A DNA stretch of 6,054 bases from Halanaerobiaceae bacterium. Lineage in GTDB: Bacteria > Bacillota_F > Halanaerobiia > Halanaerobiales > CSSED10-376. Positions 1-5,718 of the stretch are shown here, one piece after another; positions within the stretch are counted from its first letter, which is position 1; every line of letters starts with the position of its first letter. The stretch is from NCBI GenBank assembly GCA_003557445.1, contig PWOK01000106.1, positions 1 to 6,054 of the forward strand, written 5' to 3'. Both the position numbers and the translations under genes were made by a program. The notes below the pieces were generated by a model. The model saw only the letters and a list, made by a program, of their open reading frames with translations, had not been told where the DNA came from and made no database searches.

Positions 1-578
1 TAGAAAAGGATTACCACTTGATGGAAGACATTTTAAAACTTATGATAAAGCATAAAAATCCTGTCATTATTAGTACTAAGTCTGATTTGATTTTAAGAGA
101 TTTAGACTTAATAGATGAGTTAGCTAGATATACTTATATTAATATAGCTATGTGTATCACATCAATCAGTAAAGATATTGCTAAAAATGTTGAACCTGGA
201 GCAAGCTCACCTTTAGGTAGATTTAAAGCACTATGTGAACTATCAGAAACAAAAGCATATACAGGATTTCATTTAATGCCGATATTACCTTTTTTGTCTG
301 ATGATGAAAATAGTTTAGAAACCTTGGTGAAATGGGCTCAACAAGCAAAAGTAGATTATATGTTATCTGGAATGTTATATTTAACTGGAGGAAGTAAGAA
401 AAGATATTTAAAATTTATCAAGGAAATTTATCCAGATTATTACCAATCATATTGTAAATTGTATCCTAAAGGTGGAGCAGATAAAAAATACAAGAGTGTA
501 ATTCATGGATTTTTAGAAAAAATGCGTATTAAATATCATGTTAATAATAGCTATTCTAAATTTCTTCCTAAAAATTAG
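1..578 (+). CDS. SPL-type radical SAM protein, C-terminal part (5' end outside window)
   Basis: The reading frame is open from the first bases (about position 3), so the TTG at 18 and ATG at 21 are internal codons, not starts. About 191 residues are visible. The segment VIISTKSDLILRDLDLI followed by CITSISKDIAKNVEPGA and SPLGRFKAL is the conserved middle-to-late part of the COG1533 / SPL family (spore photoproduct lyase-related radical SAM proteins). In this family the first residues bind a 4Fe-4S cluster through CxxxCxxC and cleave S-adenosylmethionine; that motif would be upstream and cannot be seen. The stretch GFHLMPILPFLSDDENSL matches the usual PIIPxxxD region. The substrate is unknown; most relatives of this kind have no assigned reaction. 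The gene is visibly more AT-rich than the two genes after it. No convincing terminator follows the TAG stop. Family assignment is firm; function is not. Confidence 0.85.
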   Translation, partial: EKDYHLMEDILKLMIKHKNPVIISTKSDLILRDLDLIDELARYTYINIAMCITSISKDIAKNVEPGASSPLGRFKALCELSETKAYTGFHLMPILPFLSDDENSLETLVKWAQQAKVDYMLSGMLYLTGGSKKRYLKFIKEIYPDYYQSYCKLYPKGGADKKYKSVIHGFLEKMRIKYHVNNSYSKFLPKN

Positions 579-632
579 ACCGTAAAAAAGTTAAAATAAT
601 ATTAAAAATAAAAAATTATATTTTCCATAAAA

Positions 633-661
633 TTGTAATATTCTAATTAAAATGATATAAT
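633..661 (+). promoter_or_regulatory. sigma-A-type promoter with extended -10, upstream of the C45/Omp85 operon
   Basis: TTGTAA at 633-638 (4 of 6 to TTGACA) is separated by 17 bases from a perfect TATAAT at 656-661. The -10 box is preceded by TG at 653-654, giving the extended form TGnTATAAT. Transcription would begin near 668, leaving a leader of about 118 bases before the ATG at 786. The site lies between the end of the radical SAM gene and the operon, so it is the best candidate for driving 786-3667. The region is AT-rich, which raises the chance of accidental matches, but the combination of spacing, perfect -10 and TG is strong. Confidence 0.6.
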
Positions 662-695
662 ATAGATGTATAAATCAAAATATGTGTGATAATAT

Positions 696-709
696 AAAGG
701 GATTCCTTT
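696..709 (+). other. short hairpin in the operon leader
   Basis: AAAGG (696-700) and CCTTT (705-709) form a 5-base-pair stem around a GATT loop and are followed by more T residues. The shape is like a miniature intrinsic terminator, but the stem is short and it lies downstream of the promoter at 633-661. It could therefore be an attenuator, a weak terminator for transcripts coming from upstream, or chance. Confidence 0.2.
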
Positions 710-725
710 TTAATATTAATAACTT

Positions 726-746
726 TCAAAATCTTCGGTTTTTTGA
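726..746 (+). other. leader hairpin capped by a C(UUCG)G tetraloop
   Basis: TCAAAA (726-731) pairs with TTTTGA (741-746). Inside it, C733 and G738 close a TTCG loop, the exceptionally stable C(UUCG)G tetraloop in RNA. An uneven U/U internal loop (732 against 739-740) separates the two parts. The element sits 40 bases before the ATG at 786. It may stabilise the 5' end of the mRNA or be a remnant of a regulatory leader; no known riboswitch pattern was recognised. Confidence 0.3.
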
Positions 747-749
747 TAA

Positions 750-758
750 TGGTAAAAT
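750..758 (+). promoter_or_regulatory. possible second extended -10 promoter before the operon
   Basis: TGGTAAAAT is an extended -10 element (TGn plus TAAAAT), with no convincing -35 box at the right distance. If used, transcription would start near 765, giving a leader of about 20 bases that just includes the ribosome binding site. The same 12 bases TAATGGTAAAAT occur again at 4863-4874, also just upstream of a gene. This is weaker than the promoter at 633-661. Confidence 0.25.
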
Positions 759-785
759 ATTATGAGATGAGAGGTGTTTTATTTT

Positions 786-2516
786 ATGAAAAAAATGTGT
801 GTACTATTATTAATGTTTTTATTGTTGTTTGTTGGTTCGGTTTATTCAAAAACACCAATACCGGAAATAATAGAAAAAGATGGTGTTCTTCAGGCTGGTG
901 ATGGCTGGTTAATGGAAACAAATGGGATAAAAGTTGCTTATTTTACCGGAAGTCCTGAGGAAATAGGTATTCAACATGGTTTGTTATTGGCTGCCGATGA
1001 TGATGAATTATTAGCATTGTTTGAGTCTCTTGATCCTTCTAAACAGGCTGAAAGCCTTGGTGAACGAATTGGCTGGTTTTTTAAAAACCTTTATGCCCGA
1101 TTTCGTTTCTATCCTGCCTTTAAACGTCATACTCCTGATGAATATTTAAAAGAGATGGAGGGTTTTATCTGGGGTGCATCCCAGGGAGAAATTAAAAATA
1201 ATTATGAGATTCTGATGGGAAATGCTGCCCAGGATCTTGCTCTTGCCGGTCCTTCATGTTCTGCTTTTGCTGCCTGGGGGGAGGCAACAAATGATGGTAA
1301 TATGTATGTGGGGCGCAACCTGGATCATGCTGGTTATATTGATCTGGCCGGGTATCAGTATGTGGGAATTTATGTACCGGAGAACGGTTATCGTTTTGTT
1401 GTTCATAATTACCCTTCATTTATTGGTATAATGAGTGGAATGAACGAAAAGGGTATTGTTATTACCAGTAATTATTCAATTGCTCTTCAGGAAGAAGTAA
1501 CCTATGATGGTCTTCCGTATATGTTAATGATGCGTCAGGTATTACAGTATGCAGGCACACTGGAGGAGGCACTGGATTTAATCCAGCGGACACCACGGAC
1601 TATAGGTCTTAATTTAATGCTGGCTGATCCCGGGTCTGGAGAGGCGGTAGTTGTTGAATTAACAGCAAACCGGATGGTAGTTCGCCACTCCGATGATTAT
1701 ATATGTTCAACAAATATGTATCAGGACCCTTATATGCAGCAGTTTCAGGCTAGCGGTTGGATGTCCTCATCTTTAAGGGATAATCGTTTGGTTGAACTGA
1801 TTGAACAGTATTGGGGAAATATTGATGTGGGGGTAAGCCGGGACTTTTTGCGGGATAAGTTATCCGGTGCGGCCCGTGATAACTTTTATGCCGGTATTAA
1901 TACCGAAGTTAATCTGGCCAGTATGGTATTTGTACCTGAGAGAGGCGAAATCTGGATCGGTACAGTCAGTGAAGATGGGTTAGCTCCCTATGCCGCTGAT
2001 GGTTCTTTTGTGGGAATTGATGCTGCTGCTATCTGGGAGACAGGAAAACCACAGGATGTAATTGGAGTGTTGCCGGCAACTGAACGTAAAGGTCATAATA
2101 AATACTGGTTTATGGTCAGGGATACTGCCCGTTTAATTGATTTGAATCGAAATGAGGAAGCACTGGAAATAATTGAACAGGTTCTAAAAAGTTATCCGGA
2201 GGCAGCTATTCCCCAGCTTTTTGCTGGAAGATTGCATAACCGGTTGCATAATTATCAACAGGCACTATACTATTTTGATAAGTTTATTGAACAGGAGATT
2301 CACCCTGAACCCTATAATTTAATTCAGGCTTATTTTTGGGCCGGCCTTGTTAAAGACCAGCTGGGTGAAAGAGAAAGAGCTGTAGATTACTACAGTCAGG
2401 CTTTAAAAGTGGAGTTGGATGATATGCCAGGGGGACTTGATGGTCTTTTAAATCTTGCCAAATCGGGTATTGACAATGAACTAATAGTTGAAAACGGGGT
2501 GGTGAAGACACGATGA
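786..2516 (+). CDS. exported C45/AAT-type Ntn-hydrolase with C-terminal TPR region
   Basis: A 576-residue secreted protein. I start at ATG 786, not the in-frame GTG at 774, because GAGAGGTG (769-776) is then a ribosome binding site 9 bases upstream and the product begins with a clean signal peptide (MKKM, a hydrophobic core, likely cleavage after Val-Tyr-Ser at residue 21). Family features: IGIQHGLLLA near the N-terminus, then GPSCSAFAAWG with the candidate nucleophile Cys158, and GRNLD with Arg177 and Asp180, as in peptidase family C45 (acyl-CoA:6-aminopenicillanate acyltransferase-like). Further support is GMNEKGI with Asn220, then Asn229, and LNLMLADPGSGEAVVVEL. Known relatives self-cleave before the Cys and hydrolyse or transfer acyl groups on amide bonds; the substrate here is unknown. 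Residues from about 437 to 560 form roughly three TPR helical pairs (for example NEEALEIIEQVLKSYPEA), probably a protein-binding arm. The stop overlaps the next start (ATGA), implying coupled translation with the outer-membrane barrel gene. Confidence 0.85.
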   Translation: MKKMCVLLLMFLLLFVGSVYSKTPIPEIIEKDGVLQAGDGWLMETNGIKVAYFTGSPEEIGIQHGLLLAADDDELLALFESLDPSKQAESLGERIGWFFKNLYARFRFYPAFKRHTPDEYLKEMEGFIWGASQGEIKNNYEILMGNAAQDLALAGPSCSAFAAWGEATNDGNMYVGRNLDHAGYIDLAGYQYVGIYVPENGYRFVVHNYPSFIGIMSGMNEKGIVITSNYSIALQEEVTYDGLPYMLMMRQVLQYAGTLEEALDLIQRTPRTIGLNLMLADPGSGEAVVVELTANRMVVRHSDDYICSTNMYQDPYMQQFQASGWMSSSLRDNRLVELIEQYWGNIDVGVSRDFLRDKLSGAARDNFYAGINTEVNLASMVFVPERGEIWIGTVSEDGLAPYAADGSFVGIDAAAIWETGKPQDVIGVLPATERKGHNKYWFMVRDTARLIDLNRNEEALEIIEQVLKSYPEAAIPQLFAGRLHNRLHNYQQALYYFDKFIEQEIHPEPYNLIQAYFWAGLVKDQLGERERAVDYYSQALKVELDDMPGGLDGLLNLAKSGIDNELIVENGVVKTR

Positions 2517-3667
2517 ATAAAGGAAAATTAATAATTAGTGTTTTATTATTGTTTATATTTGTTTTATCGTTTTCAGTTATGGCTGTTGAATTTGAAGAAA
2601 ATTTGATAATTGAGGAAATATTAATTCTGGGAGTTAGCCGGACACAGGAAGAGGTTATATCCAACCAGTTACCATTTGCTGAAGGAGATTACTGGAGGGA
2701 AGAATATAAAGAATGGACAATTAAAAGATTTGCCACTCTTAACATTTTTGCATATGAACCCATGCAGGTGGTAACCCAGCCTTTAGATGAAGGATTACGG
2801 GTTATTATCCGGGTGGCCGATCCTTCTTTATTATATCTGGATCCGGCTGAGTTTTTATTTATGTCGATGATGGGACTTACTTCCAGTCAACTGGGTCTTA
2901 CCCTTTATAATCCTCTGGGAACCGGTTATAATTTTGGCACCATTGTTAACTGGAGTGATAATTATATCTATAGTGCTCAGGTTTCTAAACCTTTTGTCTC
3001 AGGGCGTTTAAGGATATATGGACGACAATATAGAAGTGACCGCTTTAATTATCAGAGTGAAGGCTGGCTGGCTGGTTTTGAGCATCGTTACTGGTGGAGT
3101 AAAGATTTGCGGACAACTGGGGGTATTAGTTTTCAAAAGGTTGAATATAATCAGCAACAGCAGCAACTGGTTTTACCCCAAATTGCTCTTTATCATCAGG
3201 GTTTGGTTCGTTCAGATACATTGCTACAGCTGGGATTGCCCTTAACCGATGAACAGCAGTTTTTTGGTAAAATAAATACAGTTATCTATAAACCCGGTGA
3301 TAATTTGTTAAATTTAATCAGGTTGGGTTATGCCTCTGAGGCTACACCGGCAAATCACCAATTTATTGTTGGCGGTTTTAGTAATTTGCCATTGCGGGCA
3401 GAGACCGAAATGATTCTGGCAACAGGCTATTTGCTATCTACTACAGAATACCATTATCCTATAAATCCTTCACTTAAGTTAATTGGTTTTATTGATGGTG
3501 GCCTGATTATGAAAGAGGAACTGGATACTGTAATTAATCTGGGAATGGGGCTGGCAATGGATACACCTCTGGGATTACCGGTAAGATTAGATGCTGCCCT
3601 AAATCCAGTATCTGGAAATTGGCGGTGGAATGTTGGTTTTGGTTTTACTTTCAGTCCCCCGATGTAA
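2513..3667 (+). CDS. single-POTRA Omp85-type outer-membrane barrel protein
   Basis: A 384-residue protein. The signal peptide ends near Ser-Val-Met-Ala (residue 24). Residues about 31-102 match a POTRA domain: IIEEILILGVSRTQEEVI, then GDYW, KRFATLNIFAYEP and GLRVIIRVAD, the usual beta-alpha-alpha-beta-beta pattern. Residues from about 103 are alternating polar and hydrophobic/aromatic strands typical of a beta barrel. The loop-6 region FIVGGFSNLPLRA (284-296) followed by TEYHYPI (311-317) and LIGFIDGG corresponds to the Omp85 GG...LRGY...EYRxPL...FxDxG signature, with Ala where Gly is usual. The last strand WNVGFGFTF ends in Phe380, with four residues after it. Omp85 proteins insert or translocate proteins across the outer membrane (BamA, TamA, two-partner and type Vd secretion). 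With one POTRA and about 280 barrel residues this is smaller than BamA, so it is more likely an accessory barrel than the main assembly factor. Its start overlaps the hydrolase stop by ATGA; GGGGTGGTG just upstream serves as ribosome binding site. Confidence 0.85.
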   Translation: MNKGKLIISVLLLFIFVLSFSVMAVEFEENLIIEEILILGVSRTQEEVISNQLPFAEGDYWREEYKEWTIKRFATLNIFAYEPMQVVTQPLDEGLRVIIRVADPSLLYLDPAEFLFMSMMGLTSSQLGLTLYNPLGTGYNFGTIVNWSDNYIYSAQVSKPFVSGRLRIYGRQYRSDRFNYQSEGWLAGFEHRYWWSKDLRTTGGISFQKVEYNQQQQQLVLPQIALYHQGLVRSDTLLQLGLPLTDEQQFFGKINTVIYKPGDNLLNLIRLGYASEATPANHQFIVGGFSNLPLRAETEMILATGYLLSTTEYHYPINPSLKLIGFIDGGLIMKEELDTVINLGMGLAMDTPLGLPVRLDAALNPVSGNWRWNVGFGFTFSPPM

Positions 3668-3673
3668 TTTCTG

Positions 3674-3701
3674 TGGTTATTTGTAGTTGTACTGGCATAA
3701 T
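3674..3701 (+). promoter_or_regulatory. possible extended -10 promoter for the CPBP gene
   Basis: TGGCATAAT at 3693-3701 reads as an extended -10 (TGn plus CATAAT). A poor -35 match, TGGTTA at 3674-3679, lies 16 bases before the hexamer. A start near 3708 would give a short leader containing GGGGAG (3718-3723). No terminator is visible between the Omp85 stop and this site, so read-through from the operon is equally possible. Confidence 0.3.
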
Positions 3702-3730
3702 AGTTGATAAATTGAATGGGGAGATGGTTA

Positions 3731-4453
3731 ATGATGAAAGAGATTTTTAAAAAAATCGTATGGGTTTTTTCTCTGGCTCTGTTGTTACTGGGAGTGCCCA
3801 GATTCTCAGGTATGATAGCTGATCTCTTTGATTATTCAACAATTGACACACATGGGTCTTTTGCCTGGATATCTGTACATCATATTGTTCAGGCATTGAT
3901 ATTTATTATAATAATTTTTATTATTAAAAGGTACAAAAGTTTTGATTTTGGCTCTGGTTGGGGAGATAAAGAAAGGGGTAAAAGCTATGTTTTAAAGTTT
4001 TTAATAATTTTTGGTATTGGGTCAATAGTAAGTCATTTACTGGCAATTTCAATTGGTTCATTTCAGCCTTTTGGATATCCATTAACTCCAACAAATATCA
4101 TAGGTCAGCTTGGTTTTCAGCTTTTCTTATCAGGTCCTTCAGAGGAACTGATATTCAGAGCATTTGCCATAACTATGCTGGTTTTTGTTTTAAAAGGCAG
4201 ATTTTTAAAATGGAATGTTAGTTCAGCAAATATAATTGCTGCAGTTATTTTTGGCCTGGCTCATGTAGGCTTTTCTTTTGTTCCTTTTGAATTACGATAT
4301 GATCTGTTTCAGGTTATAATGGCATTTGTCCTTGGTCTGTTTTATGGGGATTGTTATGAAAAAACCAATAGTATGTATTATCCAATGATCATGCATAGTA
4401 TGAGTAATGTCATAATGGTAGGAATAACAATTATAGCCACTTTTATTTTATAA
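3731..4453 (+). CDS. CPBP family intramembrane metalloprotease (CAAX protease/Abi type)
   Basis: A 240-residue hydrophobic protein. An ATG exists at 3716, but GGGGAG at 3718-3723 is a good ribosome binding site for ATG 3731 (7 bases) or ATG 3734 (10 bases), so I choose 3731. All three motifs of the family are present: EELIFRA with Glu138, Glu139 and Arg143; FGLAH with Phe174 and His178; and HSMSN with His222 and Asn226. These Glu and His residues sit within membrane helices and are thought to bind the catalytic metal, as in the Rce1-like CAAX proteases. Several strong membrane segments are visible (about 10-27, 48-65, 86-107, 119-136, 163-182, 195-212 and 220-240). Bacterial members act in bacteriocin self-immunity, maturation of peptides, or regulation by intramembrane cleavage; nothing nearby identifies the substrate. 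It lies 63 bases after the Omp85 gene, so it may be co-transcribed or have its own promoter. Confidence 0.85.
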   Translation: MMKEIFKKIVWVFSLALLLLGVPRFSGMIADLFDYSTIDTHGSFAWISVHHIVQALIFIIIIFIIKRYKSFDFGSGWGDKERGKSYVLKFLIIFGIGSIVSHLLAISIGSFQPFGYPLTPTNIIGQLGFQLFLSGPSEELIFRAFAITMLVFVLKGRFLKWNVSSANIIAAVIFGLAHVGFSFVPFELRYDLFQVIMAFVLGLFYGDCYEKTNSMYYPMIMHSMSNVIMVGITIIATFIL

Positions 4454-4501
4454 AATGAGCATTATTTAATATAAAAAACTATTTAGAAAGGAAAAGCAAC
4501 A

Positions 4502-4759
4502 ATGAGAATAAAACTTAGTCTTAAAAATGCATTGATTTTAATTTGTATTGTTTATACAATATTGACAGTAACCAGTTCTGGTATTGCTTTACTGCAGGGC
4601 CAAACAACAGATACTCATGTACATCTATTAATGCGCTTTGTAGTTACTTTTCTTGGTATTGGCAGTATTTTAATATTTAATTTATTTCCAGAGTGGCCAT
4701 TGAAAGCTATTTATGGTTTTCATTATGTAGTAACCATGGGTAGACAACAAGAATTTTAA
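4502..4759 (+). pseudogene. truncated DUF6608-like membrane protein (5' part only)
   Basis: The start is sound: AAAGGA at 4487-4492 lies 9 bases before ATG 4502. The 85-residue product has a membrane helix at about 10-31, the segment TTDTHVHLLMRF (35-46), a second helix at 44-62, and LFPEWPLKAIYGFHYVVTMG (61-80), which should lead into a third helix. From recalled sequence patterns it resembles the first half of small four-helix proteins of the DUF6608 kind, which are about 140-150 residues long. After Gly80 the sequence becomes RQQEF and stops. Directly at this point the other forward frame begins a different conserved protein tail (4744-4836). The simplest reading is a deletion with its junction near 4739-4746. 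The stub could still be translated as a two-helix peptide. The family name is a moderate-confidence call; the truncation follows from the abrupt change. Confidence 0.6.
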
Positions 4760-4836
4760 ACTCATATGGTCAAGAAGGCTGGGAATTAGTTTCAACATCC
4801 TGGACCTGGCATTATTTCAAAAAAGTAATTGAGTAA
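4744..4836 (+). pseudogene. 3' remnant of a DUF4177-like gene
   Basis: Read in the frame one base back from the preceding stub, 4744-4836 gives about 30 residues including LNSYGQEGWELVSTSW and HYFKKVIE, then TAA. The pattern 'L...G.EGWELV......FK+' is the C-terminal half of small DUF4177 proteins, usually about 55-70 residues, whose role is unknown. An in-frame TAG at 4741-4743 and the absence of any start or ribosome binding site show that the N-terminal half is gone. It is therefore a remnant fused by deletion to the DUF6608-like stub. Confidence 0.6.
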
Positions 4837-4846
4837 ATGAAATGTA

Positions 4847-4874
4847 TTTAAACCAATATATTTAATGGTAAAAT
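4847..4874 (+). promoter_or_regulatory. candidate extended -10 promoter for the YxlE-like/ABC pair
   Basis: TTTAAA at 4847-4852 (4 of 6 to TTGACA) is followed after 16 bases by TAAAAT at 4869-4874, preceded by TG (4866-4867). Transcription would begin near 4881, immediately before the ribosome binding site AGGAG (4883-4887). The surrounding 12 bases TAATGGTAAAAT are identical to 747-758, upstream of the C45 gene. Confidence 0.35.
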
Positions 4875-4895
4875 CAAAAGAGAGGAGAGATAATA

Positions 4896-5099
4896 ATGGT
4901 AAATTTGGGACTTAGCAATATCCTTTTATTAATTGTGCCTATTTTAGTTATTCAAATTGGCCTGATTGTCCTTGCTTTAGTTGATTTGAATAAAAGGGAT
5001 AAAGTAACAGGGGATAGTAAAATTTTATGGGTTATTATTATTATATTATTTCAGATATTTGGTCCACTGGCTTACTTTATAATTGGTAGAAAGGAATGA
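4896..5099 (+). CDS. small two-helix membrane protein, PLDc_N / YxlE-like
   Basis: A 67-residue protein with AGGAG (4883-4887) 8 bases before its ATG. It has two membrane helices (about 9-30 and 42-64) joined by a charged loop LVDLNKRDKVTGD. It ends with GPLAYFIIGRKE, the hallmark of the 'phospholipase D N-terminal' PLDc_N domain when found alone. These stand-alone proteins have no phospholipase activity. In Bacillus subtilis the relative YxlE is encoded directly before the ABC transporter genes yxlF and yxlG, in the sigY operon, where it has been linked to negative regulation. The same order appears here: the stop overlaps the start of an ABC ATPase by ATGA. No sigY-like gene is in view. The protein appears intact even though its partner ATPase is truncated. 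Confidence 0.8.
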   Translation: MVNLGLSNILLLIVPILVIQIGLIVLALVDLNKRDKVTGDSKILWVIIIILFQIFGPLAYFIIGRKE

Positions 5100-5479
5100 A
5101 AAAATTGATTGTAGTAAAAACAGAAAATCTCAAAAAAGTATACTCAGAAGTTGTGGCGGTAAATGGTTTGAATTTAGAAATAGAAAAGGGTTCTGTATTC
5201 GGTCTTCTGGGACCAAATGGTGCAGGAAAAACTACTACTTTGAAAATGTTAATGGGTTTTACCAGACCCACTGCCGGTAAGGCCTTTATTCTGGGGCAGG
5301 AGGTCAATAATAACAATCTAGATTATCGAAAAAAAATTGGCTATCTACCTGATGTTCCTGCTTTCTATAACTGGATGAAGGCAGATGAATACCTTTCCTT
5401 TAGTGGTGAGTTAATGGGTATTAAGGGCAAAGCACTTACTGAAAAAGTTAATGAGATAGACAGGAATTATGATTTATGA
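5096..5479 (+). pseudogene. ABC transporter ATP-binding protein, truncated (YxlF-like)
   Basis: The 127 residues are the first part of an ABC ATPase: ENLKKVYSEVVAVNGLNLEI, Walker A GPNGAGKTT (39-47), and a Q-loop region IGYLPDVPAFYNWM (81-94) typical of YxlF/BcrA-like subunits. Relatives are about 290-300 residues. Here the homologous sequence ends after EKVNEI (about residue 121) and stops six residues later. The LSGGQ signature, Walker B and H-loop are absent, so it cannot hydrolyse ATP normally. No permease gene follows. ATG 5096 overlaps the previous stop (ATGA), but AAAGG lies almost against it. The in-frame TTG at 5105, about 10 bases after AAAGG, could be the true start and would remove only three residues. 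The break is probably a deletion near 5457-5462, because the missing motifs are not found in another frame just downstream. Confidence 0.8.
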
Positions 5480-5559
5480 CAGTGATGATAAAGTAATCTG
5501 AAATTTTAAGTAGACAATCTGGATATTAGAGGAAATATATTGGAAAGAGGGAAAAGGAA
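5480..5559. other. non-coding or decayed spacer
   Basis: I see no terminator, tRNA or convincing promoter here. A short open stretch at about 5460-5501 (IMIYDSDDKVI then stop) could be the tail of a lost gene but is too short to assign. The end of the spacer holds the ribosome binding site GAGGG (5547-5551) for the next open frame. Confidence 0.4.
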
Positions 5560-5718
5560 ATGGATACAATTTATAAAACAAAACAAGGAGAAAAAATACT
5601 AAAAGATTTATATAATCGACGAGTTGAGAGTTTTTCAGGGGGTTATAAGTTTACTTCAATTTTCAACAGAAAAAATTTCAGTATTCAGGCACATTTCTGG
5701 ATAAAAAAAGTGAAATAA
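5560..5718 (+). pseudogene. 52-residue fragment, possibly the N-terminus of an alpha/beta hydrolase
   Basis: GAGGG at 5547-5551 lies 8 bases before ATG 5560, so translation is likely. The start MDTIYKTKQGEKILKDLYN resembles the lead-in seen on many Firmicutes alpha/beta hydrolases ('TIYKSEEGKKEILNLYD...'), which are about 270-300 residues long. The match fades after about residue 32, and the frame ends at 5718 with no sign of the Ser-His-Asp catalytic core. A 5' fragment left by deletion is the likeliest reading. An alternative is a genuine small protein of unknown role. The hydrolase resemblance is from memory of the family pattern and is weak. Confidence 0.4.

Noticed and set aside
696..746. 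Strong intrinsic terminator for the radical SAM gene
   Set aside because: The stems are short or interrupted and both hairpins lie downstream of a good promoter that would have to read through them.
1192..1431. Open frames on both strands inside the C45 gene
   Set aside because: They lie wholly within a well-supported coding gene, have no ribosome binding sites and low-complexity translations.
2350..2664. Minus-strand open frame across the hydrolase/Omp85 overlap
   Set aside because: It is antisense to two firm genes and has no recognisable protein features.
3018..3245. Second forward frame inside the Omp85 gene
   Set aside because: It is internal to the barrel coding sequence and lacks a ribosome binding site.
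4741..4760. Programmed -1 frameshift joining the DUF6608-like and DUF4177-like parts
   Set aside because: There is no proper slippery heptamer in phase with the frame, and the two parts belong to different families, so a deletion junction explains it better.
5077..5316. Minus-strand frame opposite the ABC ATPase
   Set aside because: It is a shadow of the clear Walker A-containing coding sequence.
5617..5643. RRVESFSGG as the displaced ABC signature motif of the truncated ATPase
   Set aside because: It resembles 'xVxxFSGGM', but it is in one frame with the preceding hydrolase-like start, is not followed by the expected QRL, and neither Walker B nor the H-loop is nearby. Chance resemblance is more likely, though a small ABC fragment cannot be fully excluded.
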